NCBI RefSeq assembly: GCF_001428365.1
Contig: NZ_LMSH01000001.1
Coordinates: forward strand, 545,255 to 609,254
Length of the DNA: 64,000 nt
Source: Arthrobacter sp. Soil763
Lineage (GTDB): Bacteria > Actinomycetota > Actinomycetes > Actinomycetales > Micrococcaceae
Reading direction: 5' to 3'
The position numbers were made by a program, and so were the translations under genes. Each line of letters opens with the position of its first letter. The first letter of the stretch is position 1. The notes under the pieces were generated by a model, which saw only the letters and a program-made list of their open reading frames with translations, ran no database searches and was not told the origin of the DNA. This document shows, in pieces, positions 19,017 through 27,795 of the stretch.

Positions 19017-19973
19017 TTAGGCGTGGAGGTCTGCTAGGTAGTGTTCGACGTCGAGGGCGGCTACGCAGCCGGAGCCCGAGGCGGTGATCGCCTGGCGGTA
19101 CGTCGGGTCGATCACGTCGCCGGCAGCGAACACACCGGGGACGCTGGTCTTGGAGCTGCGGCCCTGGACAGCGATGGTGCCTTCCGGTGAAAGCTCCAGC
19201 TTGCCCTTGACCAGGTCGGTGCGGGGATCGTTGCCGATGGCGACGAAAACGCCGGTCACAGCCAGTTCGGTTTCCGTGCCGTCCACCAGGTTCTTCAACC
19301 GGAGTCCGGTGACTTTGTCGCCGCCGAGAACGTCTTCGACCGCACTGTTCCAGACGAAATTGATCTTCTCGTGCGCCAGCGCGCGGTCTGCCATGATCTT
19401 CGAGGCGCGGAGGCTGTCACGGCGGTGGACGACGGTCACTGACTTCGCGAACTTGGTCAGGAACAGTGCCTCTTCCATGGCCGAGTCACCGCCGCCGATC
19501 ACGGCGATGTCCTGATCCTTGAAGAAGAAACCATCGCAGGTTGCGCACCAGCTGACACCGTGGCCGGACAAGCGCTTTTCATTGGCCAGGCCGAGCTCGC
19601 GGTAAGCGGAGCCGGTGGACAGAATGATCGACCGGGCTTGGAATTTCTCCCCCGTCGCAATGGTCACGGTCTTGATCTCGCCGTCGAGGTCCAGTTCGGT
19701 GACATCCTCGAACTGGATTTCGGTGCCGAAGCGGGCAGCCTGCTTCTCGAAGTTCTCCATCAGGTCCGGACCCATGATGCCTTCGGGGAACCCCGGGTAG
19801 TTCTCGACGTCGGTGGTGTTCATCAGTTCGCCACCGGCGGTAACGGATCCGGCGAGGAGCAACGGCTTGAGGTTGGCGCGGGCCGTGTACACCGCAGCGG
19901 TGTAGCCTGCCGGACCTGAGCCGACGATGATGACATCACGTACTTCTGACGCGGTGTTTTCTGCGTTGCTCAC
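19017..19973 (-). CDS. trxB: Thioredoxin-disulfide reductase
   Basis: NADPH-dependent flavoenzyme that reduces thioredoxin. 318 residues from the GTG at 19973. The FAD motif is IIVGSGPAGYTAAVYTARA, the redox centre is WCATCDGFFF, the NADPH site is VIGGGDSAMEEALFL, and the C-terminal FAD motif is VFAAGDVIDPTYRQ. A longer frame reaches further upstream but adds nothing conserved. An AAAGGAAGAGG stretch lies upstream of the chosen start. Operon with trxA. Confidence 0.96.
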   Translation of the reverse strand: MSNAENTASEVRDVIIVGSGPAGYTAAVYTARANLKPLLLAGSVTAGGELMNTTDVENYPGFPEGIMGPDLMENFEKQAARFGTEIQFEDVTELDLDGEIKTVTIATGEKFQARSIILSTGSAYRELGLANEKRLSGHGVSWCATCDGFFFKDQDIAVIGGGDSAMEEALFLTKFAKSVTVVHRRDSLRASKIMADRALAHEKINFVWNSAVEDVLGGDKVTGLRLKNLVDGTETELAVTGVFVAIGNDPRTDLVKGKLELSPEGTIAVQGRSSKTSVPGVFAAGDVIDPTYRQAITASGSGCVAALDVEHYLADLHA

Positions 19974-20145
19974 TGAACGGTGAACCTCTTCCTTTGTCGA
20001 TGCGCCTGCCAGGGTGGCCGGCCACATGGCACAACTATTGCGGGCCCCTGAATATTCCAGCCGCCTGAGCGGACCGATGCAGGCCCCTCCCTCAGATTAC
20101 CTGCCCCCGGTAGACCCCCAGGCAATGTTGCCGGGGCGGAAACCC

Positions 20146-21702
20146 CTACTGAACCTTGATCTCCGCGAGCCGCAGGCCGTAACCGTAGCGCGTCTTGGGA
20201 GCCGCCAGCTTGGGCAGGCTCTTGATGGACACAATCACGTACTGGGCAGTCACAGGCTCCTGCAGCGGCATGGTGAGGTCCGGCGAGGTGAAGCTGTTGC
20301 TGCCCACCTGCTTCGCGCCGTCCAGGCTTGGCCGGTCGTTGGTGAAGACGCTGATGCTGCCGCCGGATGCGCCAAGCTGGCTCAGGGTCACGGATGAGAC
20401 CTGGGTCGGGGACTTGAGCTTGACGACCAGCGGGACGCCGTCGGGGGCGAAGCCGCCCCAACCCTCGGTGGCGAACTCCATGTCGGACCAGTAGCTCGCA
20501 GCGTTTCCGTCGAAGGTCTTGACCAGGTCGCCGTCGTAGGTGGCAGCGAAATCGAAGTTGCCCTGACGGGTGACCGATTCGATGGCCGGCGGGGCAGCCG
20601 CGGGTGCCGAGCTCTTGCTTTCCGACGGGGTCGCCGACTGTGCAGGAGTGCTGGCCGACGGCGTGGGCTTGGTAGCCTGCGGACTTCCGCTCTTGAACAG
20701 ACCGCCGAGGTTGGTCACCGCGAGTACCAGGCCGACCACAAGGACGGCGGCCAGCAGCGCGCCGACCAGCCACCTCATGGAACCCTTGCCGCGACGCTCG
20801 GGTCCATCGTCGGAACCGCTGCCGTCGTCGCCGTCGTAGTCGTAGTCGTAGTCGTCATCGGCCGCGCTCTTCTTCGCGAACGCCGGGAAACTCCGCGCTT
20901 CCCGGTCCGCGCTCGCACCGGCAAAGGCCCCCGCGCCGGCTCCCGCGGCGGTCCGCTGGTCGGCCTCGGCGTAATCGGTATCCTCCCAGCGGGAGACCTT
21001 GGGCGTCCCGGTGGTGGGAGCCTTTGCCGGGGCCTGGACCGGCTGCGCGGCGGTGGGCTGGGCAACCGGACGCTGCGGCGCGGCTTCCTGCGGTGCGGTC
21101 TTCGGTTCGCGGGCAGCGGCGGCGGCTGCGACGCCTGCGGCGCCGGCTCCTGCTGCGGCCGCGGCACCCCGGCCGTTTGTTGCTGGAGCCTCCGACGGCG
21201 GCGCCGGCATCCGCTGCGCGGGCGCCGCGGGGGTGTGCCCGGCCTGCCGCTGCTGCTCTCCGTAGGAGATGTATCCGGCGTCGACTTCCTCGTCGTCGTA
21301 GAGGCCGTCGTACGTCTCGGGCTCGGTGGAACGCGGCTGGCCGAAAATTTCGCTGCCCAGGGTGTCGGTAAAGAACGGCTCGACGTAGGGCGGGTTGGAG
21401 CTGACCACCAGGTCCAGCAGGTCCGCGGCCGACGTGTGGTTGGTGATCAGGTACGTTGCGGCGTCGCTGACGCCCAGGTCCAGGATCTGGACATTGCCGG
21501 GCCGCTCGCCGGTGGCGACCTCTCGCGCGCTCTGGGCAACCTGGTCCGCGTTGCCCGGCCCGGCCACGAGGATGCTGACCGGCCGGTTCAGTACCTGGTC
21601 CACACCGTCCAGCACCAGATCCTGGTCATGCGAGGTCAGTACCGTGGCCGTTACTTTGTAGCGGCCGCCAAGTACTGATCCGACATCGATCGGGTTGGAC
21701 AC
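20146..21702 (-). CDS. Membrane protein with degenerate kinase-like N-lobe and discoidin-like extracellular domain
   Basis: 518 residues. The N-terminus (about 1-115; LGGRYKVTATVLTSHDQDLV, then NRPVSILVAG) resembles the N-lobe of a Ser/Thr kinase but lacks the lysine, HRD and DFG motifs, so it is at most a pseudokinase remnant. A long Ala/Pro-rich linker (about 135-290) and an acidic DDDYDYDYDGDDG stretch follow. One TM helix (MRWLVGALLAAVLVVGLVLA, about 320-340) leads to a Ser/Thr/Pro stem and a C-terminal galactose-binding/discoidin-like beta domain (FDGNAASYWSDMEF; VSSVTLSQLG). In mycobacteria equivalent parts form the C-terminus of MviN (MurJ); murJ is the next gene upstream here. Role in lipid II control is inferred. 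Confidence 0.75.
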   Translation of the reverse strand: MSNPIDVGSVLGGRYKVTATVLTSHDQDLVLDGVDQVLNRPVSILVAGPGNADQVAQSAREVATGERPGNVQILDLGVSDAATYLITNHTSAADLLDLVVSSNPPYVEPFFTDTLGSEIFGQPRSTEPETYDGLYDDEEVDAGYISYGEQQRQAGHTPAAPAQRMPAPPSEAPATNGRGAAAAAGAGAAGVAAAAAAREPKTAPQEAAPQRPVAQPTAAQPVQAPAKAPTTGTPKVSRWEDTDYAEADQRTAAGAGAGAFAGASADREARSFPAFAKKSAADDDYDYDYDGDDGSGSDDGPERRGKGSMRWLVGALLAAVLVVGLVLAVTNLGGLFKSGSPQATKPTPSASTPAQSATPSESKSSAPAAAPPAIESVTRQGNFDFAATYDGDLVKTFDGNAASYWSDMEFATEGWGGFAPDGVPLVVKLKSPTQVSSVTLSQLGASGGSISVFTNDRPSLDGAKQVGSNSFTSPDLTMPLQEPVTAQYVIVSIKSLPKLAAPKTRYGYGLRLAEIKVQ

Positions 21703-21872
21703 GGGTTCCTCCTAGGCTGTCTGGGAACTGCCGGCCTGGCGACTTCGCCAGTCACCGCAGGCCCCCGGTAAAGCCGGTTGACCCCTGGTCTGCAACTCCC
21801 CTTCTTAGTCTTCGATCCTAGCCGATGCGCGCTGCGCGCCGCGGGAGCCCGGCGCGTGGGACGGCAGGGACC

Positions 21873-23948
21873 TTACTTTTTCCGCCGCCGGTCGAACGGG
21901 AAGTGCGGGTTGTGGCCAGGCTGGCCCTGGTAGGTCCGCCGTCCCGGCAGCGGGATTTCGGCGCGGCCCGCACCGCCCTGGGCGGTGCCGGGCAGCTCTT
22001 CCTCGGGCAGGTAATTGCCGCCGGTGGCCCAGCCGGGAGTGTCTCCCCGGCCCACGTCGGGTCCGGCCCGGAAGGAGGCTGCATCGAATTCGCCGGAGAT
22101 CCGCGGAATCAGTCCCGTATCCACCGACGTCGTGGCCCGCTCCGGCGCCGGACGGGCCGCGGCCGGTACCTCGCGGGCCGCGCCCTCGCCGCCGGCTTCG
22201 AGCCCGGCCTCCGCGCCGGACGCCGGAGCCCCTCTCCCCAGCCGGCCCAGCAGCGGCTGCAGCAGGTCCTGCAGTTCGGTAACCCGCAGGAGCTTCAGCA
22301 GGACAAAGTACACGCCGAGCATGACCGGCCCCACCACGACGATCGTCACGAGGGCGGCAAGCCGGCTGCTCCAGGCGAAACCATCCGCCTGGTAGCTGCC
22401 CATCAGCCACAGGGCGCCCGCGCCGGCGACGGCGGAGCCCAGCGCCGCGTAGCCCATCCGGATGTAGGAATTGGCCACGCGCGGGCCGTCCAGATGGCCG
22501 AGAAGCCGCCGCAGGAAGAAGGCGCTGACCATGACGGACAGGATGTTGCCGCCGGTGTACAGGATCGCGATGGCAAAAATGATCTGGTCGAAGGGCAGGA
22601 ACTGAATGAAGAACGCCGCCACGACGTTGACCAGTGCCAGCACCAGCTGGATGAAGAAGGGGGTGCGGGCGTCCTCGTTGGCGTAGAACACGCGGGACAT
22701 CATGAAGTTGGCGCTCATGAACGGCGTGCTGAGCGCCAGGATGGTCAGCGTCTGCGCCAGCATGACGCCGTCCTGCTTGTCCCCGCCGGAGAAGAACATG
22801 CCCAGCGGCCCGGCCAGGGCGAAAAGCGCCAGGGCGCCGAAGACGGTGGCCACGGCCATGGTGCGCAGCCCGTGCGAGAGAGCCCCCCGCAGCTCGGCCC
22901 GGTTGCCGTCCTGCGACGCCCGGGTCATGCGGTTGAACAGCACCGTGGCCAGCGACAGCGCAATGATGGAGTGCGGCAGCAGGTACAGCTGGCTCGCCAC
23001 CTCCAGCACGGCGTTGCCGGGCAGGACGGCGGCCGCGGCCTCGTCGCCCGCGCGTTCGAGCCGGAGCCGCTCGGCGCCGGGGATGGTCGCGATCCGCATG
23101 ACGTACAGGAAGGCCAGCTGGCCGGCGGCGGCGGTGGCCAGGGTCCAGACGCTGAGTTTCGCAGCCTGGCCCAGGCCGACGCCGCGCCAGCCGAAGCGGG
23201 GACGCAGCCCCAGCCGGAGCCGGAACACGGGGACCAGCAGGATGGCGGTCTGCGCCACCACCCCGATCGTGGAGAATCCTGCCACCAGGAAGGTTTGGAA
23301 CGGCCCCCAGCTATCGAGTGTGTGCGGGTTGTCCGCGTTGGCGCCCAGGATCCAGATGAACATGCCCAGGCCGGCGATGGCGACGATGTTGTTCAGGATC
23401 GGCGCCCACATTGCGGGGCCGAAGGCGCCGTTGGCGTTCAGGACCTGCGTCAGCAGGGCGTAGAGGCCGTAGAAGAAGATCTGTGGGAGGCACCAGAAGG
23501 CGAAGGTGACCGCTAGGGACTTCTGTTGCGGCGAATAGCCCTGGGTGGTCAGTTCGATGACCCAGGGCGCGAGCAGTGTCACCAGCAGGGTCAGCGAAAG
23601 CAGCACGACGACGGCCAGGGTCAGCAGGCGGCTGATGTAGTCGGCCCCGCGGTCCGGGCCCTTGCTGGCCTTGATGATCTGCGGCACGAGCACGGCGTTG
23701 AACACGCCGCCGGCGACCAGCAGGAAGATCAGGTTCGGCAGGTTGTTGGCATTGATAAAGGTGTCTGTGACCGTGGAACCGAGTCCCAGGGCGGCGCCTA
23801 GCATCCAGGTCTTGCCGAAGCCGAGGAATCGCGAGACCAGCGTTCCGGCGGCCATGACGGCGCTGGACCGCGCCTCCCCGTGCTGGGTCGCCTGGGCGGC
23901 GTTTCCGGCGGGGACGGGTTTATCGGAGGGGGTCTGGGCGGCAGGCAT
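21873..23948 (-). CDS. murJ: Lipid II flippase MurJ (MviN family)
   Basis: Moves lipid II across the cytoplasmic membrane for peptidoglycan synthesis. 691 residues with about 14 predicted TM segments in the first 550; the N-terminal core SSAVMAAGTLVSRFLGFGKT and the region ANNLPNLIFLLVAGGVFNAV are typical. A cytoplasmic tail of about 120 residues, rich in Pro, Gly and Arg and ending FDRRRKK, follows the helices. It does not hold the pseudokinase domain found in mycobacterial MviN, which appears as the neighbouring gene (20146-21702). The ATG at 23948 is the only sensible start. Confidence 0.95.
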   Translation of the reverse strand: MPAAQTPSDKPVPAGNAAQATQHGEARSSAVMAAGTLVSRFLGFGKTWMLGAALGLGSTVTDTFINANNLPNLIFLLVAGGVFNAVLVPQIIKASKGPDRGADYISRLLTLAVVVLLSLTLLVTLLAPWVIELTTQGYSPQQKSLAVTFAFWCLPQIFFYGLYALLTQVLNANGAFGPAMWAPILNNIVAIAGLGMFIWILGANADNPHTLDSWGPFQTFLVAGFSTIGVVAQTAILLVPVFRLRLGLRPRFGWRGVGLGQAAKLSVWTLATAAAGQLAFLYVMRIATIPGAERLRLERAGDEAAAAVLPGNAVLEVASQLYLLPHSIIALSLATVLFNRMTRASQDGNRAELRGALSHGLRTMAVATVFGALALFALAGPLGMFFSGGDKQDGVMLAQTLTILALSTPFMSANFMMSRVFYANEDARTPFFIQLVLALVNVVAAFFIQFLPFDQIIFAIAILYTGGNILSVMVSAFFLRRLLGHLDGPRVANSYIRMGYAALGSAVAGAGALWLMGSYQADGFAWSSRLAALVTIVVVGPVMLGVYFVLLKLLRVTELQDLLQPLLGRLGRGAPASGAEAGLEAGGEGAAREVPAAARPAPERATTSVDTGLIPRISGEFDAASFRAGPDVGRGDTPGWATGGNYLPEEELPGTAQGGAGRAEIPLPGRRTYQGQPGHNPHFPFDRRRKK

Positions 23949-24009
23949 CGTCTTTATCGTCTCACCCGGGCGCGCCTTGGTGCGTCATCCGGGCCGACGG
24001 CGGGCAGGA

Positions 24010-24558
24010 TCAGCGGTGTCCGGGCAGGACTTCCCTGGCCAGGTCCGCGATGCGGCGTTCGTTCGGGAAGGACAGCTTGCGGGCCAGTTCGTGGATGGGG
24101 ACCCAGGCGACGTCCACGGCCTCCTGGTCGGGATCATTCTCAATGGTCAGCTCCCCGCCCGTCGCCCGCAGCAGGTAGTGGTGGACCGTCTTGTGGACGC
24201 GGTGCCCGCTGACGGTGAACCAGTAGTCAATGCTCCCGAGCGGCGCGAGGATCGTTCCTTCGATCCCCGTCTCCTCAGCGATCTCGCGTACGGCGGCTTC
24301 TTCGTTGCTTTCCTTGCCCTCCGGATGGCCCTTCGGCAGGCACCATTCGAGCCGTCCGCCCCGGTTGAGGCGGGCGATGATGGCCACCCGGAGTTCGGCG
24401 TCGGAGGTGTCAACGACGACGCCGCCGGCGGACACTTCCTCGACGGTCGGCAGCGAGGCCTGTCCCGGGTGCTGCACGGGCGCCACGTTGGCACCGATTG
24501 CCGATGGCAACGGTGCGTTCGTCCTCCTGCCGGGAGCGCTCGGTACGGGATGGGCCAT
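24010..24558 (-). CDS. NUDIX hydrolase
   Basis: Hydrolyses a nucleoside diphosphate linked to another moiety; the substrate is not evident. 182 residues. A variable N-terminus (about 45 residues) precedes EVSAGGVVVDT, and a complete Nudix box, G(x5)E(x7)REIAEETGI, lies in GHPEGKESNEEAAVREIAEE. The start is the ATG at 24558; longer upstream frames run into the promoter gap facing the CCA gene. It faces away from the nucleotidyltransferase, a pairing common in Actinobacteria. Confidence 0.93.
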   Translation of the reverse strand: MAHPVPSAPGRRTNAPLPSAIGANVAPVQHPGQASLPTVEEVSAGGVVVDTSDAELRVAIIARLNRGGRLEWCLPKGHPEGKESNEEAAVREIAEETGIEGTILAPLGSIDYWFTVSGHRVHKTVHHYLLRATGGELTIENDPDQEAVDVAWVPIHELARKLSFPNERRIADLAREVLPGHR

Positions 24559-24729
24559 GGTGTCCACTCTAACGACTCTTGCCCGGACTTGATGACCTAA
24601 ACATGACTGGAAAGTGGCCGGGCGGAAAACCGGCCTGGCGCCGCCGCGCTCCGCCGGTGCGGCGCCCCGCGGGATCGGGCTGGCACCCGGTGTGGTGCTC
24701 TCCGGGATTTCTGACAAGCTTAAGAGACT

Positions 24730-26202
24730 ATGGCGCACGCACATCACCAGACTGACACCCACACCGTCGATTTCCAGGTGGATCCGGTGGTTCTCGAACT
24801 CGGGCAGCGCTTTGTCGACGCCGGCCATGAACTCTCCCTCGTGGGCGGACCCGTACGCGACCTCTTCCTCGGCCGGATCTCGCCTGACCTTGACTTCACC
24901 ACCGACGCGACGCCGGACCAGACGGTTGCCCTGATCAAGGGGTGGGCGGACAACTTCTGGGAGATCGGCCGCGCCTTCGGGACCATCGGAATGCGCAAGA
25001 GCGGCTTCCAGATCGAGATCACCACCTACCGTGCCGAGGCCTACGACCCGGAATCCCGCAAGCCCGTGGTGGCGTTCGGATCCTCGTTGACCGATGACCT
25101 GCTGCGCCGGGATTTCACCATCAACGCCATGGCGCTGCGGCTGCCGGCGCTGGAATTGGTGGACCCCTTCGGCGGGGTCAGGGACCTCCACGCCTCCACC
25201 CTGGCGACGCCCGGCTCGCCCGAGGCTTCATTTTCCGATGACCCGCTGCGGATGATGCGCGCCGCACGCTTCGCGGCGCAGCTGGGCGTGAGCGTGCGCG
25301 CCGACGTGCGCGAGGCCATGACGACGATGGCCGAGCGGATCAAGATCATCTCCGCCGAGCGCGTGCGGGACGAACTGGTCAAACTCATCTGCGCGGACCG
25401 GCCGCGCACCGGCGTGGACCTCCTGGTGGAGACCGGTCTGGCCGAATACGTGCTGCCGGAAGTCTCCGCCCTCCGCCTGGAATCCGACGAACACCACCGC
25501 CACAAGGATGTCTACCAGCACTCGCTGCAGGTCCTGGAACAGGCTGCCTCGCTGGAATCGGGGCCGGACGGCCCCGTTCCCGGCCCCGACTTCGTGCTGA
25601 GGTTTGCCGCCCTGATGCATGACGTCGGCAAGCCTGCCACCCGCCGTTTCGAACCCGGCGGCGCGGTGAGCTTCCGGCACCACGACATGGTGGGAGCCAA
25701 GCTCACGGCCAAACGGATGAAGGCGCTGCGCTTCGACAATGACACCATCAAGGCGGTGGCGCGCCTGGTGGAGCTCCACATGCGCTTCTATGGCTACGGC
25801 GAGGCCGGCTGGAGCGATTCGGCGGTGCGCCGCTACGTCACCGATGCGGGACCGCTGCTGCAACGCCTGCACCGGCTGACCCGGTCGGATGTGACCACCC
25901 GCAACCAGCGCAAGGCCGACCGGCTCTCCTTTGCCTACGACGACCTCGAAGCGAGGATCGCCGCGCTCCAGGAACAGGAATCGCTGGACGCGGTCCGGCC
26001 GGACCTCGACGGCGGGCAGATCATGGCGATCCTGGGACTCAAGCCCGGTCCGGTCGTCGGGCGTGCGTACAAGTTCCTGCTCGAAGAACGGATGGAACAC
26101 GGCCCTCTGGAAGCTGCCGTGGCCGAAGCCAAACTTCACGCGTGGTGGGCGGAACAGCCCGAGGCCGCCGCCGTCGACGTTCCCCCGACTGAGGAGTCCT
26201 AA
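24730..26202 (+). CDS. CCA tRNA nucleotidyltransferase (PcnB family)
   Basis: Adds or repairs the 3'-CCA end of tRNA. 490 residues. The nucleotidyltransferase head shows SLVGGPVRDLFLGR and the metal carboxylates in DLDFTTDATP, followed by RRDFTINAMALRLP. The RNA-binding neck follows, and a C-terminal HD domain (AALMHDVGKPATR; VELHMRFYGY) may give phosphatase/phosphodiesterase activity. The family also contains poly(A) polymerases, but actinobacterial members with this layout are normally CCA-adding. Its stop directly abuts the next gene. Confidence 0.93.
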   Translation: MAHAHHQTDTHTVDFQVDPVVLELGQRFVDAGHELSLVGGPVRDLFLGRISPDLDFTTDATPDQTVALIKGWADNFWEIGRAFGTIGMRKSGFQIEITTYRAEAYDPESRKPVVAFGSSLTDDLLRRDFTINAMALRLPALELVDPFGGVRDLHASTLATPGSPEASFSDDPLRMMRAARFAAQLGVSVRADVREAMTTMAERIKIISAERVRDELVKLICADRPRTGVDLLVETGLAEYVLPEVSALRLESDEHHRHKDVYQHSLQVLEQAASLESGPDGPVPGPDFVLRFAALMHDVGKPATRRFEPGGAVSFRHHDMVGAKLTAKRMKALRFDNDTIKAVARLVELHMRFYGYGEAGWSDSAVRRYVTDAGPLLQRLHRLTRSDVTTRNQRKADRLSFAYDDLEARIAALQEQESLDAVRPDLDGGQIMAILGLKPGPVVGRAYKFLLEERMEHGPLEAAVAEAKLHAWWAEQPEAAAVDVPPTEES

Positions 26203-26787
26203 GTGATTGCAGCATCGAACGGCCCGCGTCCCCAGCTCTGGATCCTGCGCCACGGTGAAACGGAGTGGTCCAAGAGCGGCCAGTACACCGGCCTCACGGA
26301 CCTGCCGCTCACCGTGGAGGGTGAACAGCAGGCGGTGGAGGCCCGGAAGGTGCTCGACGCCGTCGACTTCGACCTCGTGCTCACGTCTCCGCTGCGCCGG
26401 GCACGCCGGACAGCGGAACTGGCCGGATTCCCCGACGCGCAGCTCGAACCGCTGGCCGTGGAATGGGACTACGGCGAATACGAGGGGATCAGTTCCGACC
26501 TCATCCGCAAGGACAACCCCGACTACCTCATCTGGACCCACGGCGTCCCGAACGGCGAGGCCCTGGACGACGTGGCGGCCCGCGCAGACAAGATCGTCGC
26601 CCGGGTGCTCGAATCGGGCCTGGACAATGTGCTGATCGTGGCGCACGGCCACTTCTCGCGCATTCTCACCGCACGCTGGCTGGGGCTCGACGCCCACGAG
26701 GGCCGGCATTTCATCCTTGGGACCGCGAAAGTGTGCACGCTGGGATGGGACAAAAGGACCCCTGCCGTGGTCCGCTGGGGACTATAA
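26203..26787 (+). CDS. Histidine phosphatase (phosphoglycerate mutase-like)
   Basis: Two-histidine phosphatase of 194 residues; the substrate is unknown. The catalytic RHG motif is WILRHGETEWSKSGQYTG, the second histidine lies in VLIVAHGHFSRIL, and the intervening LTSPLRRARRTAELAG matches the family. The start is GTG at 26203, with no gap after the CCA gene stop, so the two are co-transcribed. Could act on a phosphosugar or phosphoprotein; a true glycolytic mutase is unlikely. Confidence 0.93.
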   Translation: MIAASNGPRPQLWILRHGETEWSKSGQYTGLTDLPLTVEGEQQAVEARKVLDAVDFDLVLTSPLRRARRTAELAGFPDAQLEPLAVEWDYGEYEGISSDLIRKDNPDYLIWTHGVPNGEALDDVAARADKIVARVLESGLDNVLIVAHGHFSRILTARWLGLDAHEGRHFILGTAKVCTLGWDKRTPAVVRWGL

Positions 26788-26956
26788 AGCCAACGCCGAA
26801 AAATTCTTTTAAAGAATTTCCCGGAATTAGTGGCTGACTGCCGCATTCATAGTGTACTTTTATTCTTGACCCCAAGGCGACTTGCCGGGGTCACGGCGCG
26901 CGTCGCCCGGCCAGTCAGCCGGAGCCACGGCAGAACAGAAAAGGAGGTTGGGATAA
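26788..26956. promoter_or_regulatory. AT-rich leader upstream of a small-ORF locus
   Basis: Begins with a perfect 19-bp palindrome, AAATTCTTT-T-AAAGAATTT, at 26801-26819, and continues with low-GC sequence (TAGTGTACTTTTATTC, about 26850-26866). A decamer TACTTTTATT here is repeated near 27321-27330, upstream of the second small ORF. A promoter is likely, but -35 and -10 could not be fixed with confidence. The palindrome's centre is too short for a good RNA hairpin and looks more like a protein-binding site. Confidence 0.5.
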
Positions 26957-27052
26957 ATGATTACTTTGACTAGCGGATGGATGAACTTCTTCGCCGCCAC
27001 CCCGGCCTCTGTCGCTGCCCAGCGCCCCGAAGCCGGACGGTCTGCCAGCTAG
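26957..27052 (+). CDS. Possible small protein (31 aa)
   Basis: ATG at 26957 sits 8 bp after AAAAGGAGGT, an almost perfect SD. The product begins MITLTSGWMNFFAATPAS and ends GRSAS; no family was recognised. The SD strength and the placement after an AT-rich promoter-like stretch argue for translation, but length and composition prove nothing. It may be a leader peptide. Confidence 0.4.
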   Translation: MITLTSGWMNFFAATPASVAAQRPEAGRSAS

Positions 27053-27449
27053 CTCCCGTCCGCCCGGCCTCTGCCGGGTCTGGGCCACCGGACCACCTCC
27101 CCAGGAGTGCGGCCGGCGCGGAACATTCATCTCGACGGAACCGGAACGGTTACGCAGCATCCCCATAGTTCGGAACATGGCTTCCTGATGGGTTTGCGGC
27201 GTGCTGCATCCGGTGGCCATTTCTTCGCTCCGGCGAAATCATTCAATTAGTCCCGGGCATTCCCATGCCGAATTTAGGGCGTATTCCTTGATTCAAGATG
27301 CCTTTATTTGCCATGCCCGAATACTTTTATTTTCCCACGCCGACGAAAGGACCACCGTGTCGATCGCAACCAGTCCAGCCACCCAGGGCGGCGCCGTACC
27401 CCAGCCAGGGGAACGGACCCGGCCAGCTCTTCGGAAGGAGGTGACCACC
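27053..27449. other. Spacer of the small-ORF locus
   Basis: Between the first and second small ORFs. The part at about 27220-27345 is again AT-rich and promoter-like (CGAATACTTTTATTTTCCC). An in-frame GTG at 27357 preceded by GAAAGGA could extend the second small protein upstream by 31 residues. No other gene is visible. Confidence 0.4.
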
Positions 27450-27590
27450 ATGATCCGAAAACTGCAGGACCTCCTGACCCTCCACGCACGGCCAGTACGC
27501 AGGGACAAGACCGGCTTCAACGCCCGGCTCCTTGAGCATCAGCGCGAGGACGTCTACCTTGCAATGCACCAGATGGGACTGCTCCGCTGA
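27450..27590 (+). CDS. Small basic protein (46 aa), unrecognised
   Basis: ATG at 27450 lies 8 bp after a perfect SD, AAGGAGGTGACC. The product, MIRKLQDLLTLHARPVRRDK followed by TGFNARLLEHQRED and a C-terminus VYLAMHQMGLLR, is basic and predicted helical, with two Leu-rich amphipathic segments. Codon use fits the genome. An alternative start at GTG 27357 with its own SD gives 77 residues; the extension is Pro/Gly/Thr-rich. The strong SD directly before ATG 27450 favours the short form. No family or function was recognised. Confidence 0.6.
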   Translation: MIRKLQDLLTLHARPVRRDKTGFNARLLEHQREDVYLAMHQMGLLR

Positions 27591-27672
27591 CCGGGACAGG
27601 CCGGCCGCCGCGGCGGCGCGGATCCGTCCCATCGAAGGAGGAACTGATGGTCACCATCGAAACCAATCCGCC

Positions 27673-27708
27673 GGGAGCCCACGCGGCGACGCGTGGGCTC
27701 CCCCTTTT
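27673..27708 (+). terminator. Rho-independent terminator of the small-ORF locus
   Basis: A perfect 12-bp stem, GGGAGCCCACGC / GCGTGGGCTCCC, with a GGCGAC loop (27673-27702), followed by CCTTTT. It lies about 80 bp after the 46-aa ORF and insulates the locus from the downstream glycosyltransferase. A third ATG (27647) with SD GAAGGAGGAACTG begins just before the hairpin; its frame runs through the stem to 27844. Confidence 0.85.
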
Positions 27709-27795
27709 AATCAGGACCACTGACCTCCCCGCACCTTGCCGGTCCGGCATCGGCACCCAAGCCCCGGCGGCCGGGACGCCCGGTAAGCTCAAGGC

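Noticed and set aside
21825..23516. Long plus-strand frame opposite murJ
   Set aside because: Antisense shadow of a clear murJ coding sequence; its composition is Gly/Gln/Arg-rich with no domain. Similar long shadows oppose dnaN, recF, the CCA gene, dnaB and others.
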